DNA of 39,925 bases from Indibacter alkaliphilus LW1 (GCF_000295935.2 NZ_ALWO02000026.1:1-39925), one strand, 5' to 3'. Shown: positions 1 through 7,646, counted from the first letter of the stretch. The notes: generated by a model not told the origin, from the letters alone. Numbers and translations are program-made.

Positions 1-1
1 C

Positions 2-565
2 ATGGTCAGACCGAAATATCCAGACCCAATAAGTGATAGGTCATTGGTCAAGGAAGTGCTTTTTTTGGTTAATAATCTGTTTAAAAAATTTAGCGAATTG
101 GGATATTTTCTGAGGGGTGGAATAGACTATGGCTGGATGTTGGATGAAAAGGATCTGGCGTTGGGAAATCCATTAGCAACTGCCTATCAAATTGAAAGCA
201 AGTACGCAATCTATCCAAGAATAGTAATTTCAGAGGCTTTTAAAGATCTTTTAGAAGAGGAAGGAGTTGATTTCGTGAATTTGATACGCAGAAAGTGCGA
301 AATTTACTACATCAATCCTTTTTATAGCGTAGTCCAATCAGGGGATAAGATTGAATATTTTAAGGAATATAAAAAGCTTTTGGAAAAAACAATTAAGGGA
401 AATCAAAAAAAGGAGCAGGTTTATATAAAGTATGAATGGCTTGTAAGGGAGTTTAATTGGTTTTTGGGTCAGTACACTAAATTTGCTGGCTTAATTGAGC
501 CAGACATTGAACTTGAATCTGATGAAATCAAGAGAATTAAAAGATTGAAAATTAAAATATCATGA
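2..565 (+). CDS. nucleotidyl-cyclase-like protein, 5'-truncated by the window edge
   Basis: The reading frame is open to the left edge, so the first Met here is probably internal and the N-terminus lies outside the window. About 187 residues are visible. The segment RGGIDYG (residues 39-45), followed by GNPLATAYQIESKYA (55-69) and YPRIVIS (71-77), matches the second half of a class III nucleotidyl-cyclase-like family found in bacterial accessory islands; this match is from memory. The Asp-containing first half (usually a DILGF-type motif, then FSDS) would lie upstream and cannot be checked, so catalytic competence is unknown. The stop overlaps the start of the next gene (ATGA), so the two are translationally coupled. 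An adjacent nucleotide-producing domain would fit a signalling role in defence, but that is inference. Confidence 0.55.
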   Translation: MVRPKYPDPISDRSLVKEVLFLVNNLFKKFSELGYFLRGGIDYGWMLDEKDLALGNPLATAYQIESKYAIYPRIVISEAFKDLLEEEGVDFVNLIRRKCEIYYINPFYSVVQSGDKIEYFKEYKKLLEKTIKGNQKKEQVYIKYEWLVREFNWFLGQYTKFAGLIEPDIELESDEIKRIKRLKIKIS

Positions 566-1491
566 TAGAAAACCTTAAATATGTCCCAATTTTCCGTGCA
601 AGACAACAGGAAATTGCATTGCTAAAAGAATTTGAATTCGGAGAGTTTATTAGCCCTATGGTTGAAATTATTAAGGAAAAAGACAGGAAGAATAATCAGC
701 TTTCGTCATCTACTATTTACCAGGAATTAATAAATGAAATAAATGCAGATAAAGTATTTTTGAGTCTTCCTACCTACATCAAGATAAGTAGTAGTACCCA
801 TTCCGATGTAATTACTTTTTCAAGAAAAGTGCTTGAAAATATGGATTCCCGAATATCCTTCTTAAAACAGTTTTCTTCCCTGGATAAAGTAATTCCAGTC
901 ATTTCTTCCCTATTGGCTAAAACCGGAGAAATAAATACTATAACCAAACAATTCGAAGCACTAAAAGATGATTTTGAAGTTCTGGCTTATCAAACCTTCC
1001 CATCAACTTTTGAACAAGATTTTCAAGAAATCCAAAACTGTCTAAGAGAGAAGGTAGATGTGTTTTTTTATGATTTAGATAATGTCAATATAACTAGTCC
1101 AGTTTTTAAAAAACAAAAAAGTAAAATAGCTTTGATAAACCCTGATGGAAATAGAATTCTTTGTCGGAGTGCCATAAACAAGGACATTCAGAATGTCACC
1201 CTAGTTCATGAAGAAATTATAGATGATGCCGATAACAGTCTTGTGGAGATGTATGAAGGACAAGGCTTTAACGGATTTGGAGACTATGTTGGAATAAAAA
1301 AAGATGAACTAACAGCAGGTGGTACCATTAGTCCAGGATTTATCTTATATGATCCAGCAGATAATCTCTATTACGGGTTTAAGGGAAATTTGAAAAAGCT
1401 GGAGGAGTTTGAAACTACCATTGTTCCAGCAGTCTTCAATAGTCATGTTGTAAAAAAATCTTCAAGAAAAAGAACCCCAATATTTAAATAA
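562..1491 (+). CDS. Beta-like / sce7725 family protein
   Basis: This 309-residue protein has the hallmarks of the Beta-protein (PF14350)/sce7725 group. The N-terminal motif YVPIFRARQQEIALLKEF (residues 7-24) is followed by a hydrophobic P-x-V-E-I segment (32-36). Near the C-terminus is GFNGFGDYVGIKKDEL (about 230-245), then a hydrophobic GFILYDP strand. No signal peptide or membrane segment is visible, so it is probably cytoplasmic. It starts at an ATGA overlap with the cyclase-like gene. In the family sce7725-type proteins typically occur beside an sce7726-type protein, and one is encoded convergently just downstream (1636-2421), which supports the assignment. No biochemical activity is established for this family to my knowledge. 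Assignment is from remembered motif patterns. Confidence 0.65.
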   Translation: MIENLKYVPIFRARQQEIALLKEFEFGEFISPMVEIIKEKDRKNNQLSSSTIYQELINEINADKVFLSLPTYIKISSSTHSDVITFSRKVLENMDSRISFLKQFSSLDKVIPVISSLLAKTGEINTITKQFEALKDDFEVLAYQTFPSTFEQDFQEIQNCLREKVDVFFYDLDNVNITSPVFKKQKSKIALINPDGNRILCRSAINKDIQNVTLVHEEIIDDADNSLVEMYEGQGFNGFGDYVGIKKDELTAGGTISPGFILYDPADNLYYGFKGNLKKLEEFETTIVPAVFNSHVVKKSSRKRTPIFK

Positions 1492-1635
1492 TAATCCGGG
1501 TTTTATCACATTACGGGCGATTTCTGAAAAGAAGGAGTCAGGGAAAAACCAAGCTAAATTCAAAAAGGTTTCAATGGGTCATTATTTACATTGCATTAAA
1601 ACGTCCTTGGAAGAAGGGCGAAAAATACCATTGGT

Positions 1636-2421
1636 TTAACCATAAATTAATTCAGGTTCGATGTTGTGATGATAAAAATATTGGTAATCTAATGGGAAAA
1701 TCTCCTTTTTACGTGAGGTTAGAAAAGCCCATTTTTTGGCATATCTTTTCTTTAACATTAATTTGAATTGTTGATTAATCTGCTTTGGGCTTAACTCCTT
1801 CAAGATCTTTTTTGGATCCGATAAGCCACAAAAGGTCTCTAGTTCCTTCTTGTTGAATAAGTCAATTTGAGACTTTGGGCAAATCTTGTTATTTTTTTTT
1901 GGCTTCCTTTTGGTAACAAAAAAACCGTTCCGTTCGATAATAATTCCATAATTACTGGGAAGAACTTTCCGTACATGCGAAAGATGATTTGAACCAATTA
2001 CCACATTATTATATTCAAATAATTTTAGATAATCCATCGATTGCTTTTCGAGTTTTAGGATATTGTCTACTTCAGATTTAATTTCATAACTTACCGTACT
2101 TCCATTAATTTTAAGAAAATCCAATCGGCTGTTTAGGGCTTTAACTTCTAACGCCGCAACCATATCTTCTCCAACATATTTTTCGATCATTAAGCTTTTA
2201 AGGTAGCTTTCTCCAAAATAACTATTGATAACAGATTGATTTATTAGATAATGGAGCTCCTTCTTTGACAAAGACACAACCTGAAGGTCTGGAAAAACTG
2301 CTAATACCAAATCCTCTAACTCTTTTCTGGTTTGCAATGCATGATAAGATCTTCCTAACTGCATTGCTGTAGTTGAAGGTAGAGGGGCTAGAGAGTGTTC
2401 AGCAAGCAAATGACTATGCAT
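1636..2421 (-). CDS. sce7726 family protein, probable PD-(D/E)xK nuclease
   Basis: 261 residues. The core runs SRLDFLKINGSTVSYEIKSE (residues 98-117): Asp101, then Glu113-Ile-Lys115, spaced as in a PD-(D/E)xK nuclease. It continues with the family-like pattern LEKQSMDYLKLFEYNNVV (124-141). The C-terminal ~90 residues are Lys-rich and could bind nucleic acid. The gene starts only 27 bp after the stop of the truncated ietS-like gene, in the place where the protease domain of IetS would normally be encoded, and it converges on the sce7725-like gene. The first ~30 residues look poorly conserved, and an internal Met at residue 20 could be the real start. Nuclease activity is inferred from the motif only. 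Confidence 0.65.
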   Translation of the reverse strand: MHSHLLAEHSLAPLPSTTAMQLGRSYHALQTRKELEDLVLAVFPDLQVVSLSKKELHYLINQSVINSYFGESYLKSLMIEKYVGEDMVAALEVKALNSRLDFLKINGSTVSYEIKSEVDNILKLEKQSMDYLKLFEYNNVVIGSNHLSHVRKVLPSNYGIIIERNGFFVTKRKPKKNNKICPKSQIDLFNKKELETFCGLSDPKKILKELSPKQINQQFKLMLKKRYAKKWAFLTSRKKEIFPLDYQYFYHHNIEPELIYG

Positions 2422-2448
2422 TTTTTAACTTTTTTATTTCAACTTCCT

Positions 2449-2907
2449 TCAAAATACCTTTAAAAGGCGGTTATGATTTCCTTCATCCGCTAACGGCGAA
2501 GAATCTAAAGTAAAATAGCGCAAAATTAAATCTATTTTCAAATAAAAAATTATAGATGGTAACTTGGTCTTTAGCTTAGAAAGATTGATCGAACTGATCG
2601 TTTTTTCCTGACCATCTCCCTCTATTACCTGTTTTAAAGAAGCAATTCTGATATCTCCTGCTTTTTTTTCAAATTTCTTGATATCGAGTTCAAAACCGGG
2701 AAAAGTTTCAAGCTCCACATACACGAAATCACCAGGTTCACCTTGCCAAAAATCTAAAAAAGCTTCTTCAAATTCATTCTTTAGCTTACTCCCGTGCTGG
2801 GTTTGATCGATGTTTTTGTTTGTGTTAAACCGACCAGTTCCTAAGGGTGTAAAGCTTATGGATCTCGCTTTATTCTCTAAAAAAATATGCTTAAAAAATC
2901 CATCCAT
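2449..2907 (-). pseudogene. truncated IetS-like S8 (subtilisin) peptidase, N-terminal domain only
   Basis: 152 residues resembling only the N-terminal, non-catalytic domain of the subtilase partner of IetA-type ATPases. Features are the opening FFKHIFLENKA (residues 4-14), a Q-T-Q-H-G-S-K-L segment (about 36-43) where family members have an R/Q-x-H-G-x-x-L motif, and a Y-V-E-L-E strand followed by G-F-E-L-D (about 63-74). Intact IetS-type proteins are several hundred residues long and carry the Asp-His-Ser triad. None of that is present, and the frame ends in a short tail after DEGN (about residue 143). It begins 9 bp after the ietA-like stop, which is the expected ietA-ietS order. The other two frames below the break show no subtilase continuation, so deletion or replacement is more likely than a simple frameshift. 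Confidence 0.65.
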
Positions 2908-2916
2908 GTGTTTTGA

Positions 2917-3885
2917 TTAGTAGATCCTCTTTCTAGCCATTATAAACTGAATTATTTTTTCTTCGGTTACATGATTTTCTCCATAGAGCAAATAATCTTT
3001 CCAGATATCTTCGCATATTTTATGCATTTCAGCGTAGCTCAATCCCATAGATTTTTTGGAGAGCTGGTCTAGGTCCATCGCTTCTAGGACTCCTATCTCT
3101 GCTAACCTAGCGCAGAAAATTTGTTTGATTTGTGCCTCCGAAGGGTTAGTGTAATGAATGATATCGTCAAACCTTCGGAAAAGGGCGGCATCCAAACTTT
3201 CAGGTAAATTAGTAGCGGCAATAATCAAACTATTTGATTTGTCTTTCTCTATCTGTAATAAGAAACTGTTTAATACCCTTTTGATTTCGCCCACATCTTG
3301 AGTCTGAGTTCTGGTGCTACCAATGCTGTCAAATTCATCAAACAGATAAACAGCCCTAAAATCCATCATGGCATCAAAAATCAACCGAAGCTTGGCTATG
3401 GATTCACCAAGGTATCTGCTAATCAGGCCATCCAACCGAATGACAAATAAGGGAAGTCCTAATTCTCCAGCTAAGGCATGGGCAGTCATGGTTTTCCCTG
3501 AACCTGGAGGGCCCACAAGAAGTAATTTTCGTCGGGGTTGCAGATTATGGCTTAATAACTTATCCAAATGCCTTTGTTCGTGGATGACTTTAGCCAAGGT
3601 CTCCTGAATATCCTTGGAGAGCACCATGTCTTTCAATCTTGTGTCCGGACTGACCAATTCCAAGAGGTCATTCAGCTCTTTTTGGGCCGCGTTTACAGGT
3701 AGTCTTTTGACAACAGCTTTGGAAGATTTACTCTTATCAATCAATTTTTTTAATTCCTCAGCCAGTGCAACATGCCCTTTTCTAGCTTCAGAAGCGGCAA
3801 TTTGCATAGCTGTAGCATAGAAGCGGGACTCATCCCCTTCTCCAAATGATTTGATCAATGTTTTTATTTGTTCTGCCGCTGCCAT
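2917..3885 (-). CDS. ietA: IetA-like AAA+ ATPase
   Basis: 322 residues with a complete AAA+ core. Walker A is GPPGSGKT (125-132), Walker B is AVYLFDEFD (178-186), sensor 1 is IIAATN (221-226) and the arginine-finger region is LFRRFD (235-240). A helical N-terminal domain of about 85 residues precedes it. This size and layout match the ATPase of the two-gene IetAS anti-phage system, where it acts with a subtilisin-like protease. The downstream gene keeps only the protease's N-terminal domain, so the canonical system is probably inactive unless the ATPase now works with the sce7726-type nuclease that follows. All ATPase motifs look intact, so the gene may still be under selection. The symbol is by family resemblance, not shown orthology. 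Confidence 0.75.
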   Translation of the reverse strand: MAAAEQIKTLIKSFGEGDESRFYATAMQIAASEARKGHVALAEELKKLIDKSKSSKAVVKRLPVNAAQKELNDLLELVSPDTRLKDMVLSKDIQETLAKVIHEQRHLDKLLSHNLQPRRKLLLVGPPGSGKTMTAHALAGELGLPLFVIRLDGLISRYLGESIAKLRLIFDAMMDFRAVYLFDEFDSIGSTRTQTQDVGEIKRVLNSFLLQIEKDKSNSLIIAATNLPESLDAALFRRFDDIIHYTNPSEAQIKQIFCARLAEIGVLEAMDLDQLSKKSMGLSYAEMHKICEDIWKDYLLYGENHVTEEKIIQFIMARKRIY

Positions 3886-4036
3886 GATTGGGATAACTTA
3901 AAATCCATACTCTAAGATATAAACGTAAAATAATACAATATGCCTCAACAAGCCATGAAATATCTTAGTTTCTTTTTTTTTGAAGTATTAATGTAATCTG
4001 GAATGGAGTTTTTTTGACTGGTCCTCAAAAATTCAT

Positions 4037-4311
4037 TTAAAGATAGTCCTTATCCGTTTTTTCTAAACAAATTATCAGATCTCCATTTTCCGAAAAATTT
4101 GATTCTGTTATGCTTAATAGATCATTTGCTCTCAAAATTTCAAGATTTTGCATAATCCAATCTTTCATCTGATTAAATGCTTTCCCATTTGAATATGGAA
4201 TCACCAATTTTATATTTTTATAGGAGGTTTTTAAGAGTTCGAGAAAAATGCCGATGTCTAATTTATATACTTTAAAGCTTGAAAACTTGAATTCAAAATG
4301 TTCGTTCGTTC
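4037..4311 (-). pseudogene. C-terminal fragment of an unidentified protein gene
   Basis: On the minus strand about 90 codons are open with natural-looking composition and no start codon. They include FEFKFSSFKVYKLDIG, then IKLVIPYSNGKAFNQMKDWI, and end with CLEKTDKDYL and TAA at 4039-4037. At the upstream side the frame runs straight into sequence resembling the dispersed repeat seen near 13.95 kb, with an in-frame stop just beyond it. This is best read as the tail of a gene cut by a rearrangement. I do not recognise the family. Confidence 0.5.
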
Positions 4312-4522
4312 CTCACTTTCTTCATTTACCCACTCAGCACCGCACAGCAAAAGTATTCCTTCATTCGCTTCCGTTGCTCTCCAGCTCTTTTAGTCATACA
4401 CTTGCTTAAACCAGCCCACCACTTGGTTTTAACAAGTCTAATAAATGTATGCTTGGCGATAGGATTAAAGATCACGGTCATATTTAGTGAAAGCATGAGC
4501 TAAATGAAAAAAGGATTGAGAA
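4312..4522. other. intergenic stretch with repeat-like sequence
   Basis: No convincing gene. The segment at about 4300-4318 contains, on the minus strand, AGTGAGGAACGAACGAA. This matches AGTGAGGAACGAGCGAA in the repeat island near 13.95 kb at all but one position, so it is probably a copy of the same dispersed element. A 51-codon minus-strand ORF (4326-4481) exists but is Lys/Arg/Cys-rich and overlaps the repeat-like sequence. Confidence 0.35.
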
Positions 4523-5326
4523 CTATCTACCTACGTAAAAAATCTTCCTGTTTGGAATATTTGAATTGTTAATCTCACCAAACTGACCAATTCGAAATTC
4601 TCTAAAATCAACCCCAATCTTATCCCGCATAATTTCCTTTTTTGTTTTTAATTTCTTCCCGTAAAAATACTGTTCCTCACCATCTGAATAAAAAGAACTA
4701 TCTTCAGAAAATACGTCAGCCAACTCAACCCATATAAAGGAGGGTCTTGTAGGATTCCAAAAGTATAACCTACCTAAATAAGCTTCATGCAGCCATAACT
4801 CCATAGCATTTAGCTTTGTAACATTTCTGATTGGTTTGCCATATGGTGTTACAATTGTATTACAAATGAACCTTGAGAGATTATATTTTAAAAGCCATAA
4901 AACATATATTGAATTTTTAAAATACAAACTCGTTCTCCTTTTGATTTCATCAACCGTAAGTACAGATGATTGAACCTCAATGGCTATGTTATTTCCTTTC
5001 ATTGTCTTCAAAAATACATCTGCTCTTTGACTCCCATTAAACAACGATTTTTCCAATTCCAATTCTCTAAAATTGGAGGAATAAGTCTGCTTTAAATAGT
5101 TATAGATGGAGATTTTTGTATCGTAATGCCACTGACTTTCTTTGGTAGCATTTGGGCAAAGAGTCTCTTTTGACTTATGCTTAAAATGTGGTTCTCTTAA
5201 GCGTGCTGTAGAATTATGATGGATTACTGGCAATTTACAACATGGGCAGTAATATTCTTCTCCTTCAAGTTTCTCTTCAAAGGCAAAAACTTTTTCATGA
5301 TTACTTTTCCTAATTGCAACTATCAC
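4523..5326 (-). CDS. CoiA-like nuclease
   Basis: 267 residues with the CoiA layout. An N-terminal metal-binding-like cluster has CPCC (27-30), then PHFKH (46-50), then Cys57 and His67. It is followed by a PD-(D/E)xK-type core: RADVF (101-105) and IAIEVQSS (114-121), then a YF-x-x-S-I-Y-V-L-W-L-L strand (135-146). CoiA family members are known from competence for DNA uptake in Gram-positive bacteria, but CoiA-like proteins also occur in Bacteroidota accessory islands. No competence genes are nearby, and the neighbours are defence-type genes, so a role in DNA restriction is at least as likely. That is inference. It lies 45 bp downstream of the XRE regulator on the same strand and is probably cotranscribed with it. 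Confidence 0.65.
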   Translation of the reverse strand: MIVAIRKSNHEKVFAFEEKLEGEEYYCPCCKLPVIHHNSTARLREPHFKHKSKETLCPNATKESQWHYDTKISIYNYLKQTYSSNFRELELEKSLFNGSQRADVFLKTMKGNNIAIEVQSSVLTVDEIKRRTSLYFKNSIYVLWLLKYNLSRFICNTIVTPYGKPIRNVTKLNAMELWLHEAYLGRLYFWNPTRPSFIWVELADVFSEDSSFYSDGEEQYFYGKKLKTKKEIMRDKIGVDFREFRIGQFGEINNSNIPNRKIFYVGR

Positions 5327-5371
5327 TAGTCTTTTCTATTTATCTTATCGAGCTAAGAACTTTCTCTTTTG

Positions 5372-5773
5372 TTATTTTATCAACCGCTCCAACCTCGCCA
5401 TCATCTCATCCTTCTCTTTCAGCATCCGCTCATACAAAGCAATCTTCTCCTCATGGAGTTGGATTAGCTTTTCAATAGGATCAATATTAAAAATAGCACC
5501 TGAATTACCAATAAAGGCTTCTTTATTGAAAGTGTTAGATATTACATTCACCGCTTGCTCCTCATCAAAGTTCTGAATGGCCTCTACCGGAATTCTAAGG
5601 ATTTCAGAAACCTGCTTTAGAATATCTTCTTCTATGATCTCTCGCTGTTCCAGCAAAGAGATTTTCTTTTGGGACCAGTCTTCGCCGAGTTCATGGGCCA
5701 GCATTTCCTGCTTGATGCCAAGCATTTCACGGAACCTTTTGATATTTCGGCCTTGATGGATTTTTTGCTGCAT
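5372..5773 (-). CDS. XRE-family helix-turn-helix regulator with C-terminal coiled coil
   Basis: 133 residues. Residues 8-65 form a Cro/C1-type HTH: GRNIKRFREMLGIKQEMLAH, then the recognition-helix region WSQKKISLLEQRE. After a linker, residues 98-133 are a highly charged heptad-like helix (IEKLIQLHEEKIALYERMLK onward), suggesting dimerisation through a coiled coil. This type is common in Bacteroidota. The gene precedes the CoiA-like gene on the same strand. A 7-3-7 inverted repeat centred at 5798 lies 17 bp before the start codon and is a good candidate for its own operator, so autorepression is the simplest model. It could control the coiA-like gene, the Ntn hydrolase operon, or both. Confidence 0.8.
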   Translation of the reverse strand: MQQKIHQGRNIKRFREMLGIKQEMLAHELGEDWSQKKISLLEQREIIEEDILKQVSEILRIPVEAIQNFDEEQAVNVISNTFNKEAFIGNSGAIFNIDPIEKLIQLHEEKIALYERMLKEKDEMMARLERLIK

Positions 5774-5789
5774 GGGTTAATTTTTGATT

Positions 5790-5806
5790 ACTAAATCTAA
5801 TTTAGT
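5790..5806. promoter_or_regulatory. 7-3-7 inverted repeat, candidate operator of the XRE gene
   Basis: ACTAAAT-CTA-ATTTAGT is a perfect 7-bp inverted repeat ending 17 bp before the XRE start codon. Read on the minus strand it overlaps TAGATTTAG, close to the Bacteroidota -7 element TAnnTTTG. The placement fits autoregulation by the XRE protein. Confidence 0.5.
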
Positions 5807-5844
5807 GAAAAGTTTACAATTTGAATGCTTAAAACAAATGAAAA

Positions 5845-5867
5845 TAAAAAAGCTGTCTTTAGACAGC
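5845..5867 (-). terminator. intrinsic terminator overlapping the stop codon of the 74-residue gene
   Basis: On the minus strand GCTGTC-TAAA-GACAGC forms a 6-bp stem with a 4-nt loop, followed at once by TTTTTTA. The TAA stop codon of the 74-residue gene lies in the loop. This would end the Ntn-hydrolase transcript before the XRE gene. Confidence 0.7.
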
Positions 5868-6083
5868 CTCTTCACTTTTTTCAATCTTCTTTTTGGATTT
5901 TTCCAATTGGATTTTGACAGCTTCGATGAATTTATCTGACATGATTTCTGCTGCATCTTCAGCAGATATATCTGCCGAAAACTCCTTTGGTTTTTGTATT
6001 TCCGGATTCATGAGTCTAAAGAGCTTATCCAAGTAGCTTTCTTGCCTTGGATTTTCATAAATATTTGAAAACAGATTTTCCAT
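5859..6083 (-). CDS. small charged protein coupled to the Ntn hydrolase
   Basis: 74 residues with no recognised domain. The N-terminal half contains YLDKLFRLMNPEI (about 17-29). A D-I-S-A-E-D-A-A-E-I segment follows, then a strongly Lys/Glu-rich C-terminal helix (from about 50). There is no signal peptide or membrane span. It starts 3 bp after the stop of the Ntn-hydrolase gene, and its own terminator overlaps its stop codon, so the two genes form a compact two-gene operon. Such tight coupling suggests that it binds or regulates the hydrolase, as an inhibitor, adaptor or assembly partner. That is inference. Confidence 0.65.
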   Translation of the reverse strand: MENLFSNIYENPRQESYLDKLFRLMNPEIQKPKEFSADISAEDAAEIMSDKFIEAVKIQLEKSKKKIEKSEEAV

Positions 6084-6086
6084 GAG

Positions 6087-7370
6087 TTAAATGTTCAGAT
6101 AATTTTGAATAAAAGTCGGGTTGAATTTTGGATCAAAATAATGTTTTCTTTTGATCCACACAAAACCATCTCCTTTTGAGATGATTGCCACATCCACTGG
6201 TCCACCTACGCTTTCCTGTGCGAATGTAATTCTTCTTTTGAGGTAAGTCAAATAAATAAGACTTTCCGCCATTTCTGCTAGGTCCTCTTTTGATAATGTT
6301 GCCACCGCAGACATTAAGGGGTTTATATATTTAAACTGTTTAAAATTGTCATTGGTTTTTCTAAGTTCATCAATTATCGCTGAATTATCAATTCTTTTTA
6401 TTTGTGCGGCAAGATCTGGATTCGTGCTTTTTAAGGTATCATATAGTAATTCATTGTACTTTTCTAAAGACATTTGAAAATTTTTAATAATAGTACTTTC
6501 ATAAGTTGGGTCAATACCACTTAAAATTGTTTCAATCACATCCTTTTGTGCAAAGGGGATAATCGCCGATTGATTTTTCACTGATATTTTTGCAACATTG
6601 CCGTCCTCAACAGTATACTTCAATCTTTTTCCTATCGGAAAAGAGATTTTCAATGAGGTTAAACTTGGAAAAATATCATCTTCCCCAAAACCAGTGAATA
6701 CCAACCCTGTATGGATAAGGAAAACATTTTTTGAAATAATAGCTAAAAAAATAAGATGGAGGATTTTGTTAAGTAAACTTTCTTCAAGCTTGATCCTTTT
6801 TCGGTCAAACAGAGATTTGATGAAATCTTGTACTTTAGTTTTATGACTTTTTAAGAATTCTTCAAACTCATATCCCTCAAAATCAACACAAATTTTATTC
6901 TGATTGGAAAGGATTCTTATGTATTCATCTACAACTTGTGAGATGGATAGCAATATTTCCTTTTCTATTTGAGGGTTACCTTTACTAAGGCTATTGTAAA
7001 CCCGCCTAAAAATGTCTTTTTCAAATAAAGCAATGATAAATCCATTGATCGATTCCAGATAGTTGTCCTCCTCGTCAAAAAAGTTGTTATTTCTTAAAAA
7101 CTGGATAAAGTCATTTTGGTAGTCCTGAAGCCTTGGGAATGATTTATCCCCCATCTTGTTCCTGTATACTTTAATTATTGTTTCCCAAGGCACTCCTAGA
7201 AAAGTGGCATTATTATAAATCATAATTCCAACCGGGTGGAATTTTGAAAGAGTGAAAATTTTGTTGGCACCATTAAAAATTTTTGTACCAAGCCCATTTC
7301 CAATGGTCACTGCGCTATCTGCTGCAATTGCCACTGCCTGTTTATTTAAAACCCCAACAACTGCTGTCAT
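6087..7370 (-). CDS. proteasome-like Ntn hydrolase
   Basis: 427 residues. The N-terminus reads M-TAVVGVLNKQAVAIAADSA. After Met removal Thr2 becomes the N-terminal residue, with Asp18 at exactly the spacing of Asp17 in proteasome beta subunits. The following V-T-I-G resembles the S-R-A-T-x-G stretch, and Lys37 in NKIFTL takes the place of Lys33, with about three extra residues. This is a full N-terminal Thr hydrolase catalytic set without a propeptide. The rest (about residues 75-427) is long and helical and is not like HslV or 20S subunits, which are about half this length. No ATPase of the HslU or Mpa type is adjacent; the IetA-like ATPase is 2.2 kb away. The substrate is unknown. A proteolytic effector in a defence island is possible but unproven. 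Confidence 0.7.
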   Translation of the reverse strand: MTAVVGVLNKQAVAIAADSAVTIGNGLGTKIFNGANKIFTLSKFHPVGIMIYNNATFLGVPWETIIKVYRNKMGDKSFPRLQDYQNDFIQFLRNNNFFDEEDNYLESINGFIIALFEKDIFRRVYNSLSKGNPQIEKEILLSISQVVDEYIRILSNQNKICVDFEGYEFEEFLKSHKTKVQDFIKSLFDRKRIKLEESLLNKILHLIFLAIISKNVFLIHTGLVFTGFGEDDIFPSLTSLKISFPIGKRLKYTVEDGNVAKISVKNQSAIIPFAQKDVIETILSGIDPTYESTIIKNFQMSLEKYNELLYDTLKSTNPDLAAQIKRIDNSAIIDELRKTNDNFKQFKYINPLMSAVATLSKEDLAEMAESLIYLTYLKRRITFAQESVGGPVDVAIISKGDGFVWIKRKHYFDPKFNPTFIQNYLNI

Positions 7371-7504
7371 AAAGTTTATTAAAAATTAAAGTCTACAAAA
7401 TGTTTTAATAAAGTTTCAAAGTATAAAAACTCAAGAGCTTAGTCAAATATTTTTATTGTTTTAATCTAGATAGTGTTTTCAAGAAAATTAATGGATGTTA
7501 AGGC

Positions 7505-7636
7505 TTATACATTATTCAAAATTTTAGGTTTGAGGAATTTATGTCTGAATAATTTATCCTCCTGCAGAATACCATATCCCCGACCCTTTGCTGAGTTTGC
7601 ATCATGCCTGAAAGTCAGGTAAGCTTCATTTTTAAA
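7505..7636 (-). pseudogene. possible short gene remnant
   Basis: 44 minus-strand codons are open between stops with plausible protein composition (YLTFRHDANSAKGRGYGI, then a Lys-rich end before TAA at 7507-7505). There is no start codon and no recognised family. It could be a gene relic or chance; the rest of the 276-bp gap from 7371 to 7646 shows nothing else. Confidence 0.25.
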
Positions 7637-7646
7637 CTAAGATATT

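Noticed and set aside
2422-2600. Simple frameshift as the cause of the short ietS-like gene
   Set aside because: The other two minus-strand frames below the break contain early stops and no subtilase motifs, so a deletion or replacement fits better.
4326-4481. 51-codon minus-strand ORF
   Set aside because: It is rich in Lys, Arg and Cys, adjoins the dispersed repeat and lacks any recognisable feature.
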